Positions 1 through 14,012 are shown, counted from the stretch's first letter. The stretch is DNA of 60,000 nucleotides from Tubulanus polymorphus (GCF_964204645.1 NC_134030.1:5518278-5578277), one strand, 5' to 3'. Notes: a model not told the origin generated them from the letters alone. Translations and numbers: made by a program.

Positions 1-432
1 TACCAAACATGGCGGGGATTCCATGCAATAACTGGTACCTGTACTGGAAACCCACCCCCTCCCTCCTTTCTAAAGATATGATTATTTCAGGGGTTTTGTT
101 GGGTGTGGGGACGGAAACCACTTCAACGTGTAGCTAAGATTCTGGCCTAGCAGCCATGAACTTAGATTCTTTCCGGAATTCTCATGGTTATATATTAACT
201 TAACTCTCGTTCTCTTAACTCTTAGACCTTGGAATAGTGGGCTTAGCTATGTAATCAAGTTGACGACTGATTTCAATGAATGATTCAACTGACTTTGCAA
301 CTTTCGTACCCCCCTGACCATACGACACTAAGACAAGGAGTCCAGAGTCCAGAAAATTTGAGATCGGATAATTACTTTGTAAATACCACTGTGGCTGTTG
401 TGAGTTCCATATTCATTGATAATACACTCATT

Positions 433-448
433 CACACACACACACACA
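433..448 (+). repeat. (CA)8 microsatellite
   Basis: Perfect CA dinucleotide run of 16 bp. Confidence 0.9.
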
Positions 449-2159
449 GAGAAAATGTATCTTCGTTTTGTTCGCCTTTCGAAAAAAAACCCATCGGATT
501 CATTTCTTCATTCGTCGTCGCTCGATGGATTTTAATCTCACCTAATTAATGGTAGCTCTTAATCGAAGCTCGTACACTTCACGCAATCTAGCAGCGGATT
601 ACCTGCGCCTGAAATTCGCACTTAACCTGATCTTATGTAATCCCAGAGATTTTCAACTAAAGCAAATGGAGCCTTTTCGCCTCATAAATCCGCGTCGCCC
701 GGTAATAGATCTGGCCCGTTTTGTCGGCACGAAATCATCGCCGCATTTTCGAGAACCCCGAAGCGTCAATTTACCACTAATTGACCCGGAATAAGATTTT
801 TGCGCAACTTTCCCTCGGACCCATTTATCTTTGGCAAATTTGACGAGCTTTTTAAATTCTGATTTGATGATTCAGTGGCACATGCCAATTACGTGGTTGA
901 TGTGTACTCGATCAGGCCCAGTTTGCGTTTAACCAATCTATACGAGTTCGAAAAAAGTTTCGTGACTTTTTGATGGGCGTGGGACTCCCCAGACAATAAG
1001 CTACTGGCATACAGCTAACTCGCTTGTGATAAGCCAGCTTGATAAGCACCACACCCGACTGGCCACCACAGTTATAGATGCTGGTGTCATTACATGTCAC
1101 AAACTGCTGTAACTATCGCTACTGCTTAAAGGTGTGTGATAATGTTCGAATCTTAAAGGGCTGATGTATTTTTCATCTGGTTCTACCTCGGGAGATGCTT
1201 TTTTCTGGTAAAAAAGATTCAATTTTTGGATTAATAAACTGCCCGGGCTGCGGGCCGAAGTTATCATCCTTTATTGCGTATTTCTGAATGTATCGGTTGA
1301 AACGCTGACCACAGGTGATCAGTGCTGGCGCGTGTGTGGGGAACATCTTCTCAACCGAAATTTCGCTTGCAGCTGCAACATTTATGAGCTAGACGTTATA
1401 TCAAGTTTTCCAACTGCTGCGAGTCGGTTCTGTTCACCACTTTCAGAATAGTTTAATGCGATGTTTGCGTGCCAACCGAAAGCTACACCGGCATCTTAAG
1501 ACACGCATCCAATTTCCTAATGGCGGCTACAAAACGGTTTTCCCTAGTTTTCATCTCGCTAAATAAAATACAAGGCTAGGTTATAGTATACACCACGTCA
1601 TCCGTGCATACTCTCCATAAAACATCGCTCTCTCTCTTCTTGTTACGTTACTCTCAGATAAGATGTATATACCTGGCTTTTGTTTTTACGATGGCATTTC
1701 CAGCATGCGAACTTGATTTACGAATTGCAAGTGTTTACCGCGGTGAAATCCTACGAATAGTGTTCTATGCAAATGACTTGAAGTTAAATTTAGAAAATAA
1801 TGAAGGAAATTGCGTTTTTGGGACCGAAATCCAGAAAAAAAGGCAAAATAGGGCTATTCAGGGCTATGGTAATTCCCGCCGATTTGTGTTATACGACTTA
1901 TTGCCGGATCTTTTTCAGTCAAGGGGAACTAAACACCTGCGTAGTGAGCGTCCTTTTTGAAGAAAAGAGGTTGTTCGACGTTGACTTTGACGAGGCGTCG
2001 AACGAATAGGTTTTTTTGTGTATATAATTCGGCTGTATAAGATCAGGTGTGTCTTGGCTGTTACTGGCAGCGCGTGAACTCCCTTGACCCCTGGCATTTG
2101 CATGCGCCATATTTGAACGCGATCCGAGCGATCGCCCGAAGACTTTGCGCCGGCGAAAA

Positions 2160-2350
2160 AACGCGGCCAAACGCTCAGCTCAGCGAGAGACGTATAGTGT
2201 GAAATCGTTTGTGACAAATCCATACTTCCACTAGTTCGACTCAGAAAAAAACGTGTTTTCGTCATCTCGTAGTTACGCGTTTACTTCGACGAGGAAATCC
2301 GACTCCCGACTTCATCTTGCGAATAGCAGCCGCCCTGCTGTGTGCGTAAG
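2160..2350 (+). promoter_or_regulatory. First-exon-like block ending in consensus donor
   Basis: A CG-rich + strand stretch ends GCGTAAG|GTAAGTGG at 2350, an ideal 5' splice site. Upstream lie an octamer-like ATTTGCAT (about 2096) and TCAGCTCAGCGAG, which could act as initiator sequence. No long ORF ends at the donor. The start coordinate is arbitrary. It could be a noncoding 5' exon of a Hox transcript or an unrelated RNA; an acceptor-like tract ends near 3250. Confidence 0.25.
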
Positions 2351-3676
2351 GTAAGTGGTCACAATATATCGTGTGTACTCACTTCGGTCATTAGAGGCCA
2401 TTTATTTTCTTGAGAGATCAAAGGCACCGCGGCTCGAAGGGCGGGTTTGTTGTCGATGATAAAACACCCGGACCAGCGGTCTGTCGACCTTATGAATTGC
2501 CCCTTTCTCATCGTCTCGCGATCATTTAATACCGATCGGCCATTCTTGTGCATCTTTCACTCATCCATCTACGGGATTAATTTTTCCATAAAATCTACAT
2601 TTTTCACATCATCTAACGATGCGCCGTTATTCCGGTGCGCTTTTTCGGTCCTTAGGTCTTTCAGGAATCGGTGTTCTGTGTATATGCGAGTTTTTACACA
2701 CATGCCTTCCATGTTATTATACTCGCAGCTTTTTGCTAGCAAGCTTCGTATATATACGCTCGTGTTAAATCCCGCGAGGGAAATAAAACACACATAATTT
2801 ATTGGTTTCATGGGGAGATAAATGTATTTCTATCTGCTACCCTAACAGCACAACAAAGCTCCGTTCTCTAATGGCGAACTGGTACATTTTTCATGTTGTC
2901 AAGTGCGGGATAACCCCGTCCGTTCATCGCTCTTCGAGCTCTTATATTTATCGGCACTTGAGTGTCCATTTATTTCAATCGGGTCGAGATAGACTTATTT
3001 TATGGTTTTGTACTTTAGCTATACGCGAAGATTGTTATTTATAATGCGGGGAAAACATGCTTCGGAATACGTGTATATTCTAGCTAGTTATTCTGAATCT
3101 GAACTTTACAGCTTGAAATATGTTGCGTAAAAACTGCTAAGATACATACATGCATAAACATAATAATTACTTTTCCTCGTCTGTGTTTTTACCTTTATAC
3201 TGTCTGGTGAATAATCTCTTGTTTTCTGTCTAACTCTCGCGTCAATTGCAGCCGTTACATGATATATTTTGAGAACGTATATGAAATATTCAGATGAACT
3301 GTGATTCGTCTCAACCGTAAAAAAAAACCGTGTACAAAATTATGAAACATACGATCATTTATCTTTATTGATCGATTGACGTAAATTTTTTTTATAGATG
3401 TTTGGTACTCGACAAGCGTGAGTATCGTCGGTTATTGCGAATATGCAGAATTCGATGTATCAATCTTGCGATTTGAATGGGATATAATTACTTTTTTTCG
3501 TTATCAAATTCACTCGACTACACTCGATAATTCGAAATCGTTGATTTCCTTCCGATAGATATACGACTATCGGAAACGAAGTTTTTAGAGTCCACGATGT
3601 AACACAGCCCAATGATAGGAAAAGTTCTACTATAAAAAAAGGAATTAAGTCGTAGTACATGAATGAAATAAAACGA

Positions 3677-3888
3677 AGGGTTAGATTAAAAATGATACCT
3701 TGTTTCTCGTTTCTGCTGAGCTCAAAAGTTGACACGGCCAACCGCTTACACCCTGTACATTACTTTTTTCAGAAATCATGATCAAGCTAATCAGACTCGG
3801 CAGTTTCTGAACTGATTACAAATTTTATTGTAGTTTACAAAATCACCCTGCCGATTAGGAGAAACAGCGTAACATTTCATTTTAGCCT
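3677..3888 (+). mobile_element. Foldback MITE, family A, copy 1
   Basis: This 212 bp element begins agggttagattaaaaatgat and ends gcgtaacatttcattttagcct. Along its whole length it aligns with the reverse complement of the copy at 51432-51652: ACCTTGTTTCTC near one end, TGCTGAGCT, GTTGACACGGCC, TACATTACTTTTTT, ATGATCAA, and AGGAGAAAC near the other end. Its terminal repeats are more decayed than in copy 2, suggesting an older insertion. No transposase ORF. Target-site duplication not clear. Confidence 0.75.
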
Positions 3889-6548
3889 CAGTAAACAATA
3901 CAACAACAAAATGATGCACATTGGAAGATACTCAAAGTCGCAGCGTCGTTTGTCGAAACTGATACGTCGATAGTTAGGTAAATATGCTAGCACGCAAATG
4001 GCCGCCATTGCCAGCCAAGCATGTAATCATTTTGTCTGCAGTAGTTGCAACCGGTAATAAAATATCCGATCCTGTAATTCGCGTTTCATAAATCGTTCTA
4101 TGTGATGATATACGAATTCCCTGAAGCAGCGCAACGTAGATGTTGTTTATATATACTAATTCAGAGTGGGTGAAAATTTAAAAAAAAAAAACGACCATTG
4201 AATTAGCTTGAAACGCAAGCTGTTGTAAAAATAAACGGCTTTCTAAATGAAAATCATCGCCCGTTGTCACGATATCGAACATTTTATATCGTTATTATGT
4301 CGATTTTATCAGCACGCCAAAATGGGTGGTTCGAACCCCGGATTATGATGATTTTGACGGCACGGAAAAATTGGATACTTGTAACGATAGTTTTTCATTC
4401 GTCTTAATTAATGGATATTAAAATCTTGTCGCGTATTTCGCCTTTTAAATTATGAAAAGATAACAAAATGAATAGGAAAGTTAGACAAGCGTTTTGCTTC
4501 AGTTTAATATTTCGTGACTCGAACGTCTCCTTGGTGATCAATTCCAGATATTGACCTTGGCTTCCGCTTTTGGTCCGTATTCCAATCAGCTCGAGACACA
4601 GAAAAACGCAGCTAATCAATCAGCAGTAATTGACAAGTGGACCCGGGGATTAAGGCCAAAAGGTGCCTTTCTTGTCAGCGTCGCTGTCGCATTTTCGCGA
4701 GCATCACATACATCTTCGTTGTCATGTCGTCGTCAAATCTGTTGCAAGGGACGCCCAATAGCCCCCAGAAACCGAAAAGAATATTTTTGCAATACCGCCT
4801 TGGCAATTCGTGTCGGAATGGGTATCTTGACAACTTGTACAAAACAAAGAGGCATCGAAGGAAACAGTAGTTAATGATTTTAATTGTTTTTTTTTTGCTT
4901 ATTGAAATGGAAGAAATTGAAGCAATAAGTTAGATTTTGTTTTGATATTATAGGTTCATACATAGAATGACAAAATAAGGACATTGAAATGTATGTCTCA
5001 AAGATATATCTCAATGATAATGCTGGGTTATGTGCCCTCGTGAAATAAATACAATTCGGAAATTTTTGCTTTGTATACAGGGCCGTACATAGCAGAAATT
5101 TTGTAGTACCCTTTTTGCAAATATCATTGTTATATCCAATAGAAATCTAATGTAGAATCCTTCAATTGGGACTGACATGAATTTTGTCGTAGGCCTAACA
5201 GAGTTTTTGTTAGGGCATAATATGAGAAGAATCGTTATATCGGTTTTTGACTTTTTCTGGTTTCTCTGGACGAATGCTAGGGTACGTTACTGGTATATGC
5301 CTTTCAAAAACCTTGGTTAAAAATTTAATTTCTTAGACAAGTTATCAGTTGCGTGCACGCAATATTGACACAGCTGTGGCCGAACGCGTGGTCCCAATTC
5401 ACTGCACAATTATTCTATACAAAATCTATTACATGAAATTACGAAAAAAAAAGATACTTGCTATTAATCATATGTAAATCCACCACTTAACATTCGGTAT
5501 ATCGAAATATATCGTGTATGTATATATGTCAACTGATAAATGGGACATACATCGCATCCATACCTAGTCCGTTCAAATAGAAATGACGATAATGTTGTTT
5601 TATCAACCCCCGTGAAATTGAAAACGCGGTAAAAATACTGTTGAAAAAACAGATTTTGTCAAGATAAAATGACAACTTGTTAAAATAGAGAAAAATGTTT
5701 TCAAGGTTAAGCCATCAAAACGTTTGCGATAAGGAATGATTTAAAGTTATTTCTGAATTTGGGCAAATTTAAATGAATCGATTCTATTGTCAGCTCGTCA
5801 AAAATGTTGTCTATTGGAGTTGGGTTGGCTTGCTCTCCATCCGCATAATACTGCTTCATGAGGGTTACTTGGGGGAATGCCGTTTGAATGTAAAATACCA
5901 CCATTAAGGCGACTAAATAAAACAATATGAAAAAGCACACAAAAAAGGTACGAACACAAAGGAAGAAAACTTATGATATTCATTAAATGTATTCAGTAGA
6001 TTAAAATAGGTTTTGTCGAGTATAAATGTATATACATTATTAGCATATCTCATATAGTCATCATTAGCGATATAGTTTACGGAATTAGGTTGATTTTTTC
6101 GAATATTTTGAATACATTCGGTCTATTGTTCGTTCAGCGCGCCGCCATTGCCGCTGTTTATGCATGCAGCAGACATCCCTCGCGGATGAATACCGCTACG
6201 GAGCCAATCGTTCGACATGCATGGAACCTGGTGACCTGACGGTTACACCCCGCGCTCGGCGTCGGTAAATCGCCGCAAAAATCGATTACGCTCGACCGCC
6301 GTACTTAGCACGATTCGAGCGTGTATTTACGCGTCACAAATAGCGTCTTCGAAACGGCCGTAAATTTGCAATCGACGACTAAAACGGTGTCCGGTATATT
6401 TTCGTAGAATTACGGACCGAGTTCCCTAGTAGCAAATCGATTCGATTCAACGTCAGCGACTCGGTTTCTATACATTAACACGTGTGCTAAAGGGTCGGCC
6501 ATCTTGTTGCCTCGAAATCCTGATAACATGTTGAGTCGTTAGAGCAGA

Positions 6549-6620
6549 CCCGATATACCTGTAGAATCGAGCTTCTGTTTCTCTGATACACACAAACCCG
6601 GATCTACAGGGTACATCGAG
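6549..6620 (-). ncRNA. mir-993: miR-993 precursor hairpin (miR-10 superfamily)
   Basis: Read on the - strand, the 5p arm (6613 down to 6592) begins TACCCTGTAGATCCGGG, close to miR-10-5p and closer to miR-993-5p in its CCGGG run. The 3p arm (6575 down to 6554) begins GAAGCTCGATTCTACAGG, carrying the miR-993-3p seed AAGCTCG. The arms pair nearly throughout (TGTAGA/TCTACA core, one bulged C, wobble pairs, extended CGAT basal pairs) around a loop of about 16 nt. Precursor size and both arm identities agree on the - strand. Known of the family: miR-993 is a miR-10 paralogue whose dominant product is from the 3p arm, encoded in anterior Hox clusters of protostomes. Odd here: it faces the opposite way to Hox3. 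A 104-codon ORF across it is a chance frame. Confidence 0.9.
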
Positions 6621-7051
6621 CCGGCGGTTTATAACGGTCTGGATGCTGCTGGTGTCCGGTAAACCGAAGAAATCGTCCATTAAAGCGGAGTCGACGCGAT
6701 CGTCTGCCTCGGCAGATGTACATTCCAAACCGAGGCTGACAGCTAGTCTAGCGCGTTGACGAACGTCCATCTCTTTGAGCATGAATGAATCACTTGGAGG
6801 CGTTCAAACCCACACTCGAGCGCTCGCCAGAAAATAGTTCTCCGGTTTTTTTTTCAAACGATTATCCTCCTAGTTTCGAAAATCGCTCGGACCTATACTT
6901 ACAACGCGTCCGCCAATTCCAAAGTCCCGGCGTACACTAAGCGCTCATATTAACGACTGAATAGGCCTCGGTTGAAATTTGACCCGGCGCGAATTTTTTC
7001 CTCGCCCCGACATCTGGATTTTGACATTAGATATAAATGAGCCCTACTTAC

Positions 7052-7310
7052 GAACAAAGCGTCGAAACGTAAACACAGAATTCATCCAATGATGAATATA
7101 AGCTGATAAACTCTATAACGTGGCGAGGTTTGAATTGCAATTTCTGAGTTCTTTTATTCTCCTAGACGAAGTTCATCCATGCGTTCGTTTTACAATGTAC
7201 CATGCGTTCATCTCAATGTGCTATATACATAATGCGATAAAATTCGTCGTGTATCCAGGAGCAATCCCGTGTATGTCGCCACGTATATCATAGTCGTCAA
7301 TTTCGGCTAC
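7052..7310 (-). ncRNA. Putative exon of the pri-miR-993 transcript
   Basis: On the - strand a clean acceptor (tttctgtattttcag) ends at 7311. GTAAGT donors follow at 7051 (TTC|GTAAGT) and near 6902 (GTT|GTAAGT). This defines a possible exon of about 260 nt (or 410 nt with the second donor) immediately upstream of the miR-993 hairpin, which would then be intronic. There is no coding potential. Only splice motifs support it, and the donors are weak at position -1. Confidence 0.25.
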
Positions 7311-9271
7311 CTGAAAATACAGAAATAATGACATTTCATTACAATTTACCGTCGACACGTAGATACTATCAATTAGAAAACTGTAATCCTGTGTTAAACT
7401 GATGAAACTATTGCGATATCGAATTCAATCTGGTTCGAGAATTTTAAGAATTTCAGATCGAAAAAATTATAATCAGAGCTCCGAACGTTTGACATGCATA
7501 CCTTCGACGGTAACCTTCGTAATGCGGATACAACGAAAACGTCCCTGCTCATCTGACGAGCTACGCTTGTAATTTTATAACCCATATTTTATGTGTCTGG
7601 CAGCAAAGTTCAGGCCTGGGCTAATGCGATGTCGTAAAAGCGGCCATTGTCACGAGTAGGCCTTCCCGCGAGCAATGTTCATTTAATTAAACCTAAACAA
7701 GCTTAAATGGCTGTCTTCTACTAATTCGAATGCTAGGATAATTCACGTGCGTTTAAAGACGAACGGTCGGTTATTATCATAAAATATGAGCCGAGCGAGC
7801 AATAAATTCAAATTACGCCCGGCCAGCAGCGGCGTGTAAAATAATCCATTTATATTAATTGAACCCATGGTTGATTTTTGAATCGCAATCTCATTCTTCG
7901 TCGTTTCGCGTGAGACTTTCTCGATGGGAATGAACGAAACGGCGTATATGAAATTGCATTCGACTTATCTTCAATAAGCGAATCGTATCATTCTAACTGT
8001 ATTCTCAATTTCTCAATAAGAAAATCACTCTTATGAATTAAATACAACAACATTTCTATCTCTTTTTAAACAAGAAACTTTCATACAATTACTGTATATG
8101 ATAATGTGTAAAAAGGGGAGAGGACATTGAGCAAGCCAGAAGGCTGTACTCGAGTGGAGATCCATTATACCCCAAGAAAGATAATTTAGAAATAGTTTAA
8201 GATGACACTGATGATATCAACAATAAGCAAATGAGAAAGATGAAGATGATTTGATACAATCTAATTATCAGGATATTCGATTCGTTTTCAAATTCTAAAT
8301 AATGCATTTGTTTAAGATTTCGTTATTCGTGGAATGCGAATGAAAAGAAATGCCGGTAAAGCAAACCTACGACAAAACATCGATTGTCAACGAGCGAATT
8401 AAATTTGTTGTCATAAAAAGATTCCGTTCGCATTCTTTATTTAAACTCGTAATACGTTTATGTGCTGTAATAAAACTTTGCCCGGGCAAGTCTATACGGG
8501 CAGAGGGTAAACTATAAACACCGAGTCCGGGCGTTCTTTATACGGAATAACGGTATAATCTATTCAAATTGTATTCATTTCGAAAAGAAATAATTGCTAG
8601 CAATATAAATTCCTATGAAAGAATCGGGGTCGAACCGGTGATGAGTTTGAACGGTTTTACCAACTGAACCGCAATTAGACCTAATAAAATCCCTGACAAA
8701 TTCACCCTTGAATCCCACAAAATACCGAAACAATGGTAGATATGTCTCCACACATTTTTTCAAATACATCGTCTTATAAACTAGAAATTTAAGACATCTA
8801 TGTATAGTGTTTGTAGTTATATTTCCTATTGAAAGGAATAAAAACAAATTTGATTTACATTCTATCGGCAGTAGATAATAGTCGCCAGTGTAGAGAGTGT
8901 GTAATAGCTACTAAAATATTCGTGAAAAAATATGGTTAGTTTAAAAAGTAGTTATCCCCGGGAGAACATAACTGCGGACCCACGTATGTGAAATTGGCGC
9001 GTTGACGCGGGCCAGGTCACGCTTGCCTGTCGCGCTTCATAATCACCTCCATTACGTCAAAACCCCTGGAGTAATTTCTTCTGTCGCCTCCGGAGAGAGA
9101 AAAGTTTCGCTACGTAAAAGGCTAATAGGGTTTTACCATGTCGAAACCGATCTTAGCTCGTGATAGGATCGCCTACATGCAATATAATCTACTTATATTT
9201 TCTCCCATTGGATTTGGATTTTTTTCAGTCTTTTTGACGCCAAATACTCCGCCACAAAGTGAAATACCGAC

Positions 9272-9290
9272 GTAGGTGTAGGTGTAGGTG
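9272..9290 (+). repeat. (GTAGGT)3 hexanucleotide repeat
   Basis: Three perfect hexamers, GTAGGT-GTAGGT-GTAGGT, in tandem. Confidence 0.8.
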
Positions 9291-12200
9291 AAATCGACTC
9301 CATGTTTCTTCTTTTAGGTAACATATCTAGCTATAGAAATACCTTCAAGTATCTAGGATATCTCTTAACTAGAAATAATAGCCGTTTAGCTACGAAAAGA
9401 TGGACCTCACTAATCACTATCGTCTCAATAATCTTTGTTCCTTTCAATTCGTTTCCGATAAATTAACGATTATTGAAAAAGTACAATCGGCGTATAAAGT
9501 ATAGATACTCATATCACTATGATATAGAGAAAATATACCGTATGATTATAGCCTCATTATATAATTAATCGTATGCGTTTTGCCCTGTAACTTTGTGCAC
9601 CATATTGCTGCAGACTCTTTTTGATTCCAGGCACTCTAAAAAAGAGGTAACTTCTATAGTCATATTCCCAGTCAACATATGGTGTTGGTAAAGACTAGTG
9701 CATGTTCAATTGCTCAAAAGTTCGTTAGAGTTAAATGGTTGATAAGCCATATATTTGATTATTGGATTTGTATTATGGCCATGGCATTTATCGACCAACT
9801 CGAAATCAATTTTTGAGCAAATGGACGCAGAAACGTTTAGTGCTATACTTTTTAATTCAATTCGATTCAAGTATTATTTCTAACTTATCGGTTACTTCTT
9901 GAATCGCCTAATTTAACTCGGATTTAGGTCAGAATTTATTTTCTCGTCTTCGATTGTTTCAACTTAGTCCGAGCGGAGAAAAAAATGACTCGATACTGCG
10001 GCGATTTCTGCGAATTAGTCAACACTCAGCGCCATACAATTTTTATTTCTCTAACTTTTCTCTGTACGGTGTATTTTACATGCTAGATTTACGACGAACA
10101 CAACCAGGAGGGATCCGGGTCGGGCCGGATTTATTATCTTTCGGCTGACAGACGTGATTTCAACGATATCGACGGAAAATTAAATCGCGTTTTTCTCGCA
10201 ATCTCGCTTGTTTATATTGCTACCAGCGCCCAAACACGCTTACGCAACGCACACCGGCGGTGATTGTGACAAATGAGGAAGAAGGTGGCTGTGGGGAAAT
10301 GACTCGGAAGCGCCATCGGGTGTGCTCGAATAACGCTGACACATTAAACACGAAGTTTCCACCAAAGTTCGAATAAGTTTTTTTTCGCCAGCACCTTATT
10401 TACCGCCGATCACGAAACCCCTAAATGGATGGAACTATACGACACAAATTGTGAATACGATTTGACGGTTAAAGCGCAGCGAGAAAAGTATAAACGAGAC
10501 CTCGGTTTCTGCCACGAGTTTGTCATATCTTTGTCATATCTACGCAGGATTGGAAAATCTGACGGCTTATAGCCCGTTATATACATATACAAACGCTGTT
10601 AATTGCTCGCTGTTAATTGTCATTCGGTTCCATCGAAAAAACTGGAAGGTTTGCGATAGTTTTTAATGTTTCCGTTCTCCGGAAAAGCCACTTGATATCA
10701 AAGAAACGTTCGGGCTTTGATTTGTTGGTTTTTACAGCTCGGTCAACTCGAGTGTATACAAGAGTTATCCAGTGTTCAAATCGTATCTGGAAATTGCAAT
10801 AAGTCGCATCCTCGACACTGTTTTTTTGGAAAACTTTTTCACAAGGCCATAAATCATTGACGCGTGATAAACCAACTATTGAATTGTTCTCAATGAAACT
10901 ACAATTTTTGTAGCGACGACCGAGCGCAAGTTAACCGTCGGGGACACACTAACGACTGCGCATTGCTATTTAGAGATGAAATCCGGGGGATTATTCAAAT
11001 TTTCGAAGCCTTTGAAACTTTCGGAAATGAAAAGCATGCGTATGGCATTCGTGTTCGGCGACGGGGTGATGGTTCCACGAGGAATATGGTTTTTGAATCC
11101 GTGTTTATGCAAAGAGGGCTTGCATTCTGTATCTACGGCGAGTGATTAATCACCGGCAACTTCAAAGACTTGCCGCTGTCAGAGCGATAGTAATCAGCTA
11201 AAGGCCCTGTCACTGCCGGCGTAAAAACTAAGCCGCCACTGTAATAAAATTGCAGTGCAACGTTTTTCTACCGAAACTTTACACGATCGAGTCCAAAGAT
11301 ACTTGTCACATGCACATGTGGACATAGAACATGTGTGACCATTAGAAACTAAGCTTGTGAGGGAGGAAAATTGTATCGCGTTTTGTATTGATATTCATCT
11401 TTTTCGAACAAAATGCTTCTTCATTGATCTCCGAATGAAGAATAAAGCATTGTATTCGGATAACATTACCACAGATATGCCTATAGGTTACACAGGGTGA
11501 TTTCGAATAACTCGAGTTTCGGGCTGACTGAGAAATATCTCAATTCGAAGTTTAGCCTTGGAAAATTCTATCCGAAACCGAATTCAACCAATTATCGAAA
11601 CTAGTATGGATTACCCGGGGAACGTCGTGTGGGATTTAATGGAGATGTCAATCAAAGCAAAGGGAATTAATTTGCATGGAAATTAATGAATTACATCTAT
11701 ACCCTAAACCGTAGTCGATTAATCTTTGGATTAGGCGACGAACGACTTGTTGTAATTGAAGAAAGTTTCCAACCGGAAATCCAAAATTGTGTCGCAGTCG
11801 ATCTAGAAAAACTGCAGCGAGGATTTCTTCTCAGCGACCGTCTGCCCCTTGTTCCCGCACTGCATAACCATTTATTCAGTTATTCCACGACGCTCGGTTA
11901 TTTTCAAAAGCTTTTCCGATTCTCTTACAAAGCATTCGAATCCGAAGATCACGAGCGGCTGAACGAATAAAAAAACCTATTTAGGATTCGACGTCTGAAC
12001 TGATTTGTCAGCTCTTAATTTAAGACATTAAGTTTAATCGATATTCTTACCACAGCACTTTCCCCGATTTAAACGATCATTTTCGCATCTATATCATGTT
12101 AAAAAGGCATCAATAGCTGCGGCGATGGCTCTGCGTGAGCTTAATTTAAAAAGTAAACTAAATAAGCAATGAGCACTTTCAAAGATTTGAAAACAAGTGG

Positions 12201-12956
12201 AAGTCGTCAGTGATAGCGTCAGTGTTTTCAAGAATTTTGAATAGAGACAGAAAACCTGTAAATATTCCATCTTATGTTAGAGAAAATGGTCGCAAGGCCA
12301 TCAATTTTTGTCTTATACAGAAGCACCTTCTTGTGAAGGTCAGACTCTTCGTAGCTGTAATCTTTATTACATACTAAATAGAAATTGACAGTTGCACAAA
12401 GTGTTGCAACTTGACTCGATCAGTTTGATCGATTTCGTCGTGAAATTTCGTATCTTGTTTTCTATCGAACTTCCGTCTCACGAGCAGCGACGAAAGCAAA
12501 GGTCGTGTCGTCGGAAGGCCTTCGACTGAGATCACGCGAAGAATTCCTAACAACAACCCGCTTCAAATATCGCGTATTCCGGGCACGATTGTGACCTCTT
12601 CTGCTCGATAAGAACCAGCAACAAGAGCTGATCGTGCATTACCTGTCAACTCCTTGACTGTGGTCAAACGCGAGCCCGTCCCAGCGACAAAATAGCGCTG
12701 CAATGAATATTGGATCGCTAAAAACGTTGACAAGTTGCCGAGGTTGTTTGTTTATAAGATCCACAAATAATGACGAATGTAATTTGACTTCGACAAAAAG
12801 AAGACCAGATTTTCGAATAGATTCGAAAATGAGCGTAAAATGTACAATTTGTGCATGCGATTGCATGGAAATACCGTAGGCTCAGGAGCTATCAAAATGA
12901 CCCCCGATATCTTCGGGGAACTTGGCACCTAAATGCGTGAACTCAGGCGATCTATC

Positions 12957-12999
12957 GCGGTAAACTAAAACCTTTAGTTTTTGATGCTAGGTTTACCGC
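12957..12999. repeat. Short hairpin GCGGTAAACTA...TAGGTTTACCGC
   Basis: The arms of 11-12 bp pair with one bulge around a loop of about 20 nt that itself has pairing potential (ACTAAAA/TTTAGTT). A second small hairpin, CCCCGA...TCGGGG, lies at 12902-12918. Stem length is short for a miRNA and no known miRNA seed is recognised. Confidence 0.3.
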
Positions 13000-14012
13000 A
13001 GTGTTGACTTCGTGTCACTGCGGTGCAGAAATCAAAGATCACAAGCTACCGATTCTAGAATTTCAATGATAAATCAAATAGACATATGATTGTACAGTAG
13101 TCGCTGCGGTTGCGGTAGCCTACTTTCTATTCAACTTTCGGAAGTATTTGTTTATTTTGTTTTATCACTTGTAAATGGTATTCTAGGCAAAGGTATATAG
13201 AACAGAAAAGATACAATATACATATTTGTGCATTCTTATCCTTATTCTGGGCGCCTTACTACGGTTATACTGTGGCCATTCGAGGTATATCTATAACCAT
13301 GGACTCAACTCGCGCTTGATTTTCAAAACGATGATCGCGGTTCAGTTGATAATATTCTTTAGTCAAGTGCTATTTACAAAGAGCCGATTTGTTAAGTACA
13401 CATTTAAAAACATCGGTACGCAGCGACTTCCTTAATCATCTTCTCAAGATTGCATGTATCGATTTAGTATTTCCGGCGTGGAATCAAATATTTATGACTT
13501 TAATCAAAGTCAAATATGCGATATGTTCAAGTTTATAACGCACGCATAATTCGTGCTTCAGGAACGACGGAGGAAACAGGATGCGATCAGAATGATATTC
13601 GTGCTTCCTCTGTCGGGAATAGTCGAAGAGAAGTATCCTGTATCCATGGTAACCTACCGTCGCTTATTCCCATAAATTAACATGAAATCGACATCAGATC
13701 ATTTTCTGAGAGAAGATATCGCGTAAAAACTATCGTCGTTGCCCCCGGAGAAAGTTTAATTATTCATTGTAAACTTATAGTATTATCAATTCTATCAATG
13801 GATTGTGAACTGTGTATCGAATAAAACACTACCTATTATTCTAACACATACTTTGGGCAGATAATTTGAAATTTCATGAACTTTATCGATGGCTAATTCT
13901 ACGTATTCGATGAATTACTTTTTTCGACGAGAAAAGTTGGTGAAACCACTAAATGTTCGGGGTTAGGTTTAAACTTAGAATTGCAACCGCCAGGATGTAA
14001 CTAGAAGGTTTT

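Larger units (their letters stand above)
1..6548. other. Noncoding stretch left of miR-993
   Basis: No supported gene. It holds a CA microsatellite, the donor-tipped block at 2160-2350 and a MITE (3677-3888). ORFs of 60-118 codons here overlap on both strands and have no recognisable domains. No homeobox, hexapeptide or second miR-10-type hairpin is seen, so Hox4, expected on this side, must lie further left. Confidence 0.7.

Noticed and set aside
3740-3760. ACCCTGTACATT resembling a miR-10 seed
   Set aside because: It is an internal part of the MITE copy at 3677-3888 with counterpart in the 51 kb copy; no miR-10-like hairpin.
4325-4345. GGTTCGAACCCC B-box-like string
   Set aside because: It is a short palindrome; T stem does not pair and no A box precedes it.
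6468-6782. 104-codon ORF (-) over the miR-993 hairpin
   Set aside because: The conserved signal is the RNA hairpin with both mature arms; the frame has no protein similarity.
8620-8690. tRNA-like sequence on the - strand (GCGGTTCAGTTGGTAAAACC ... GGTTCGACC)
   Set aside because: A- and B-box-like parts and a D stem are present, but the anticodon arm is missing and the acceptor ends do not pair; at most a tRNA-derived pseudogene or SINE piece.
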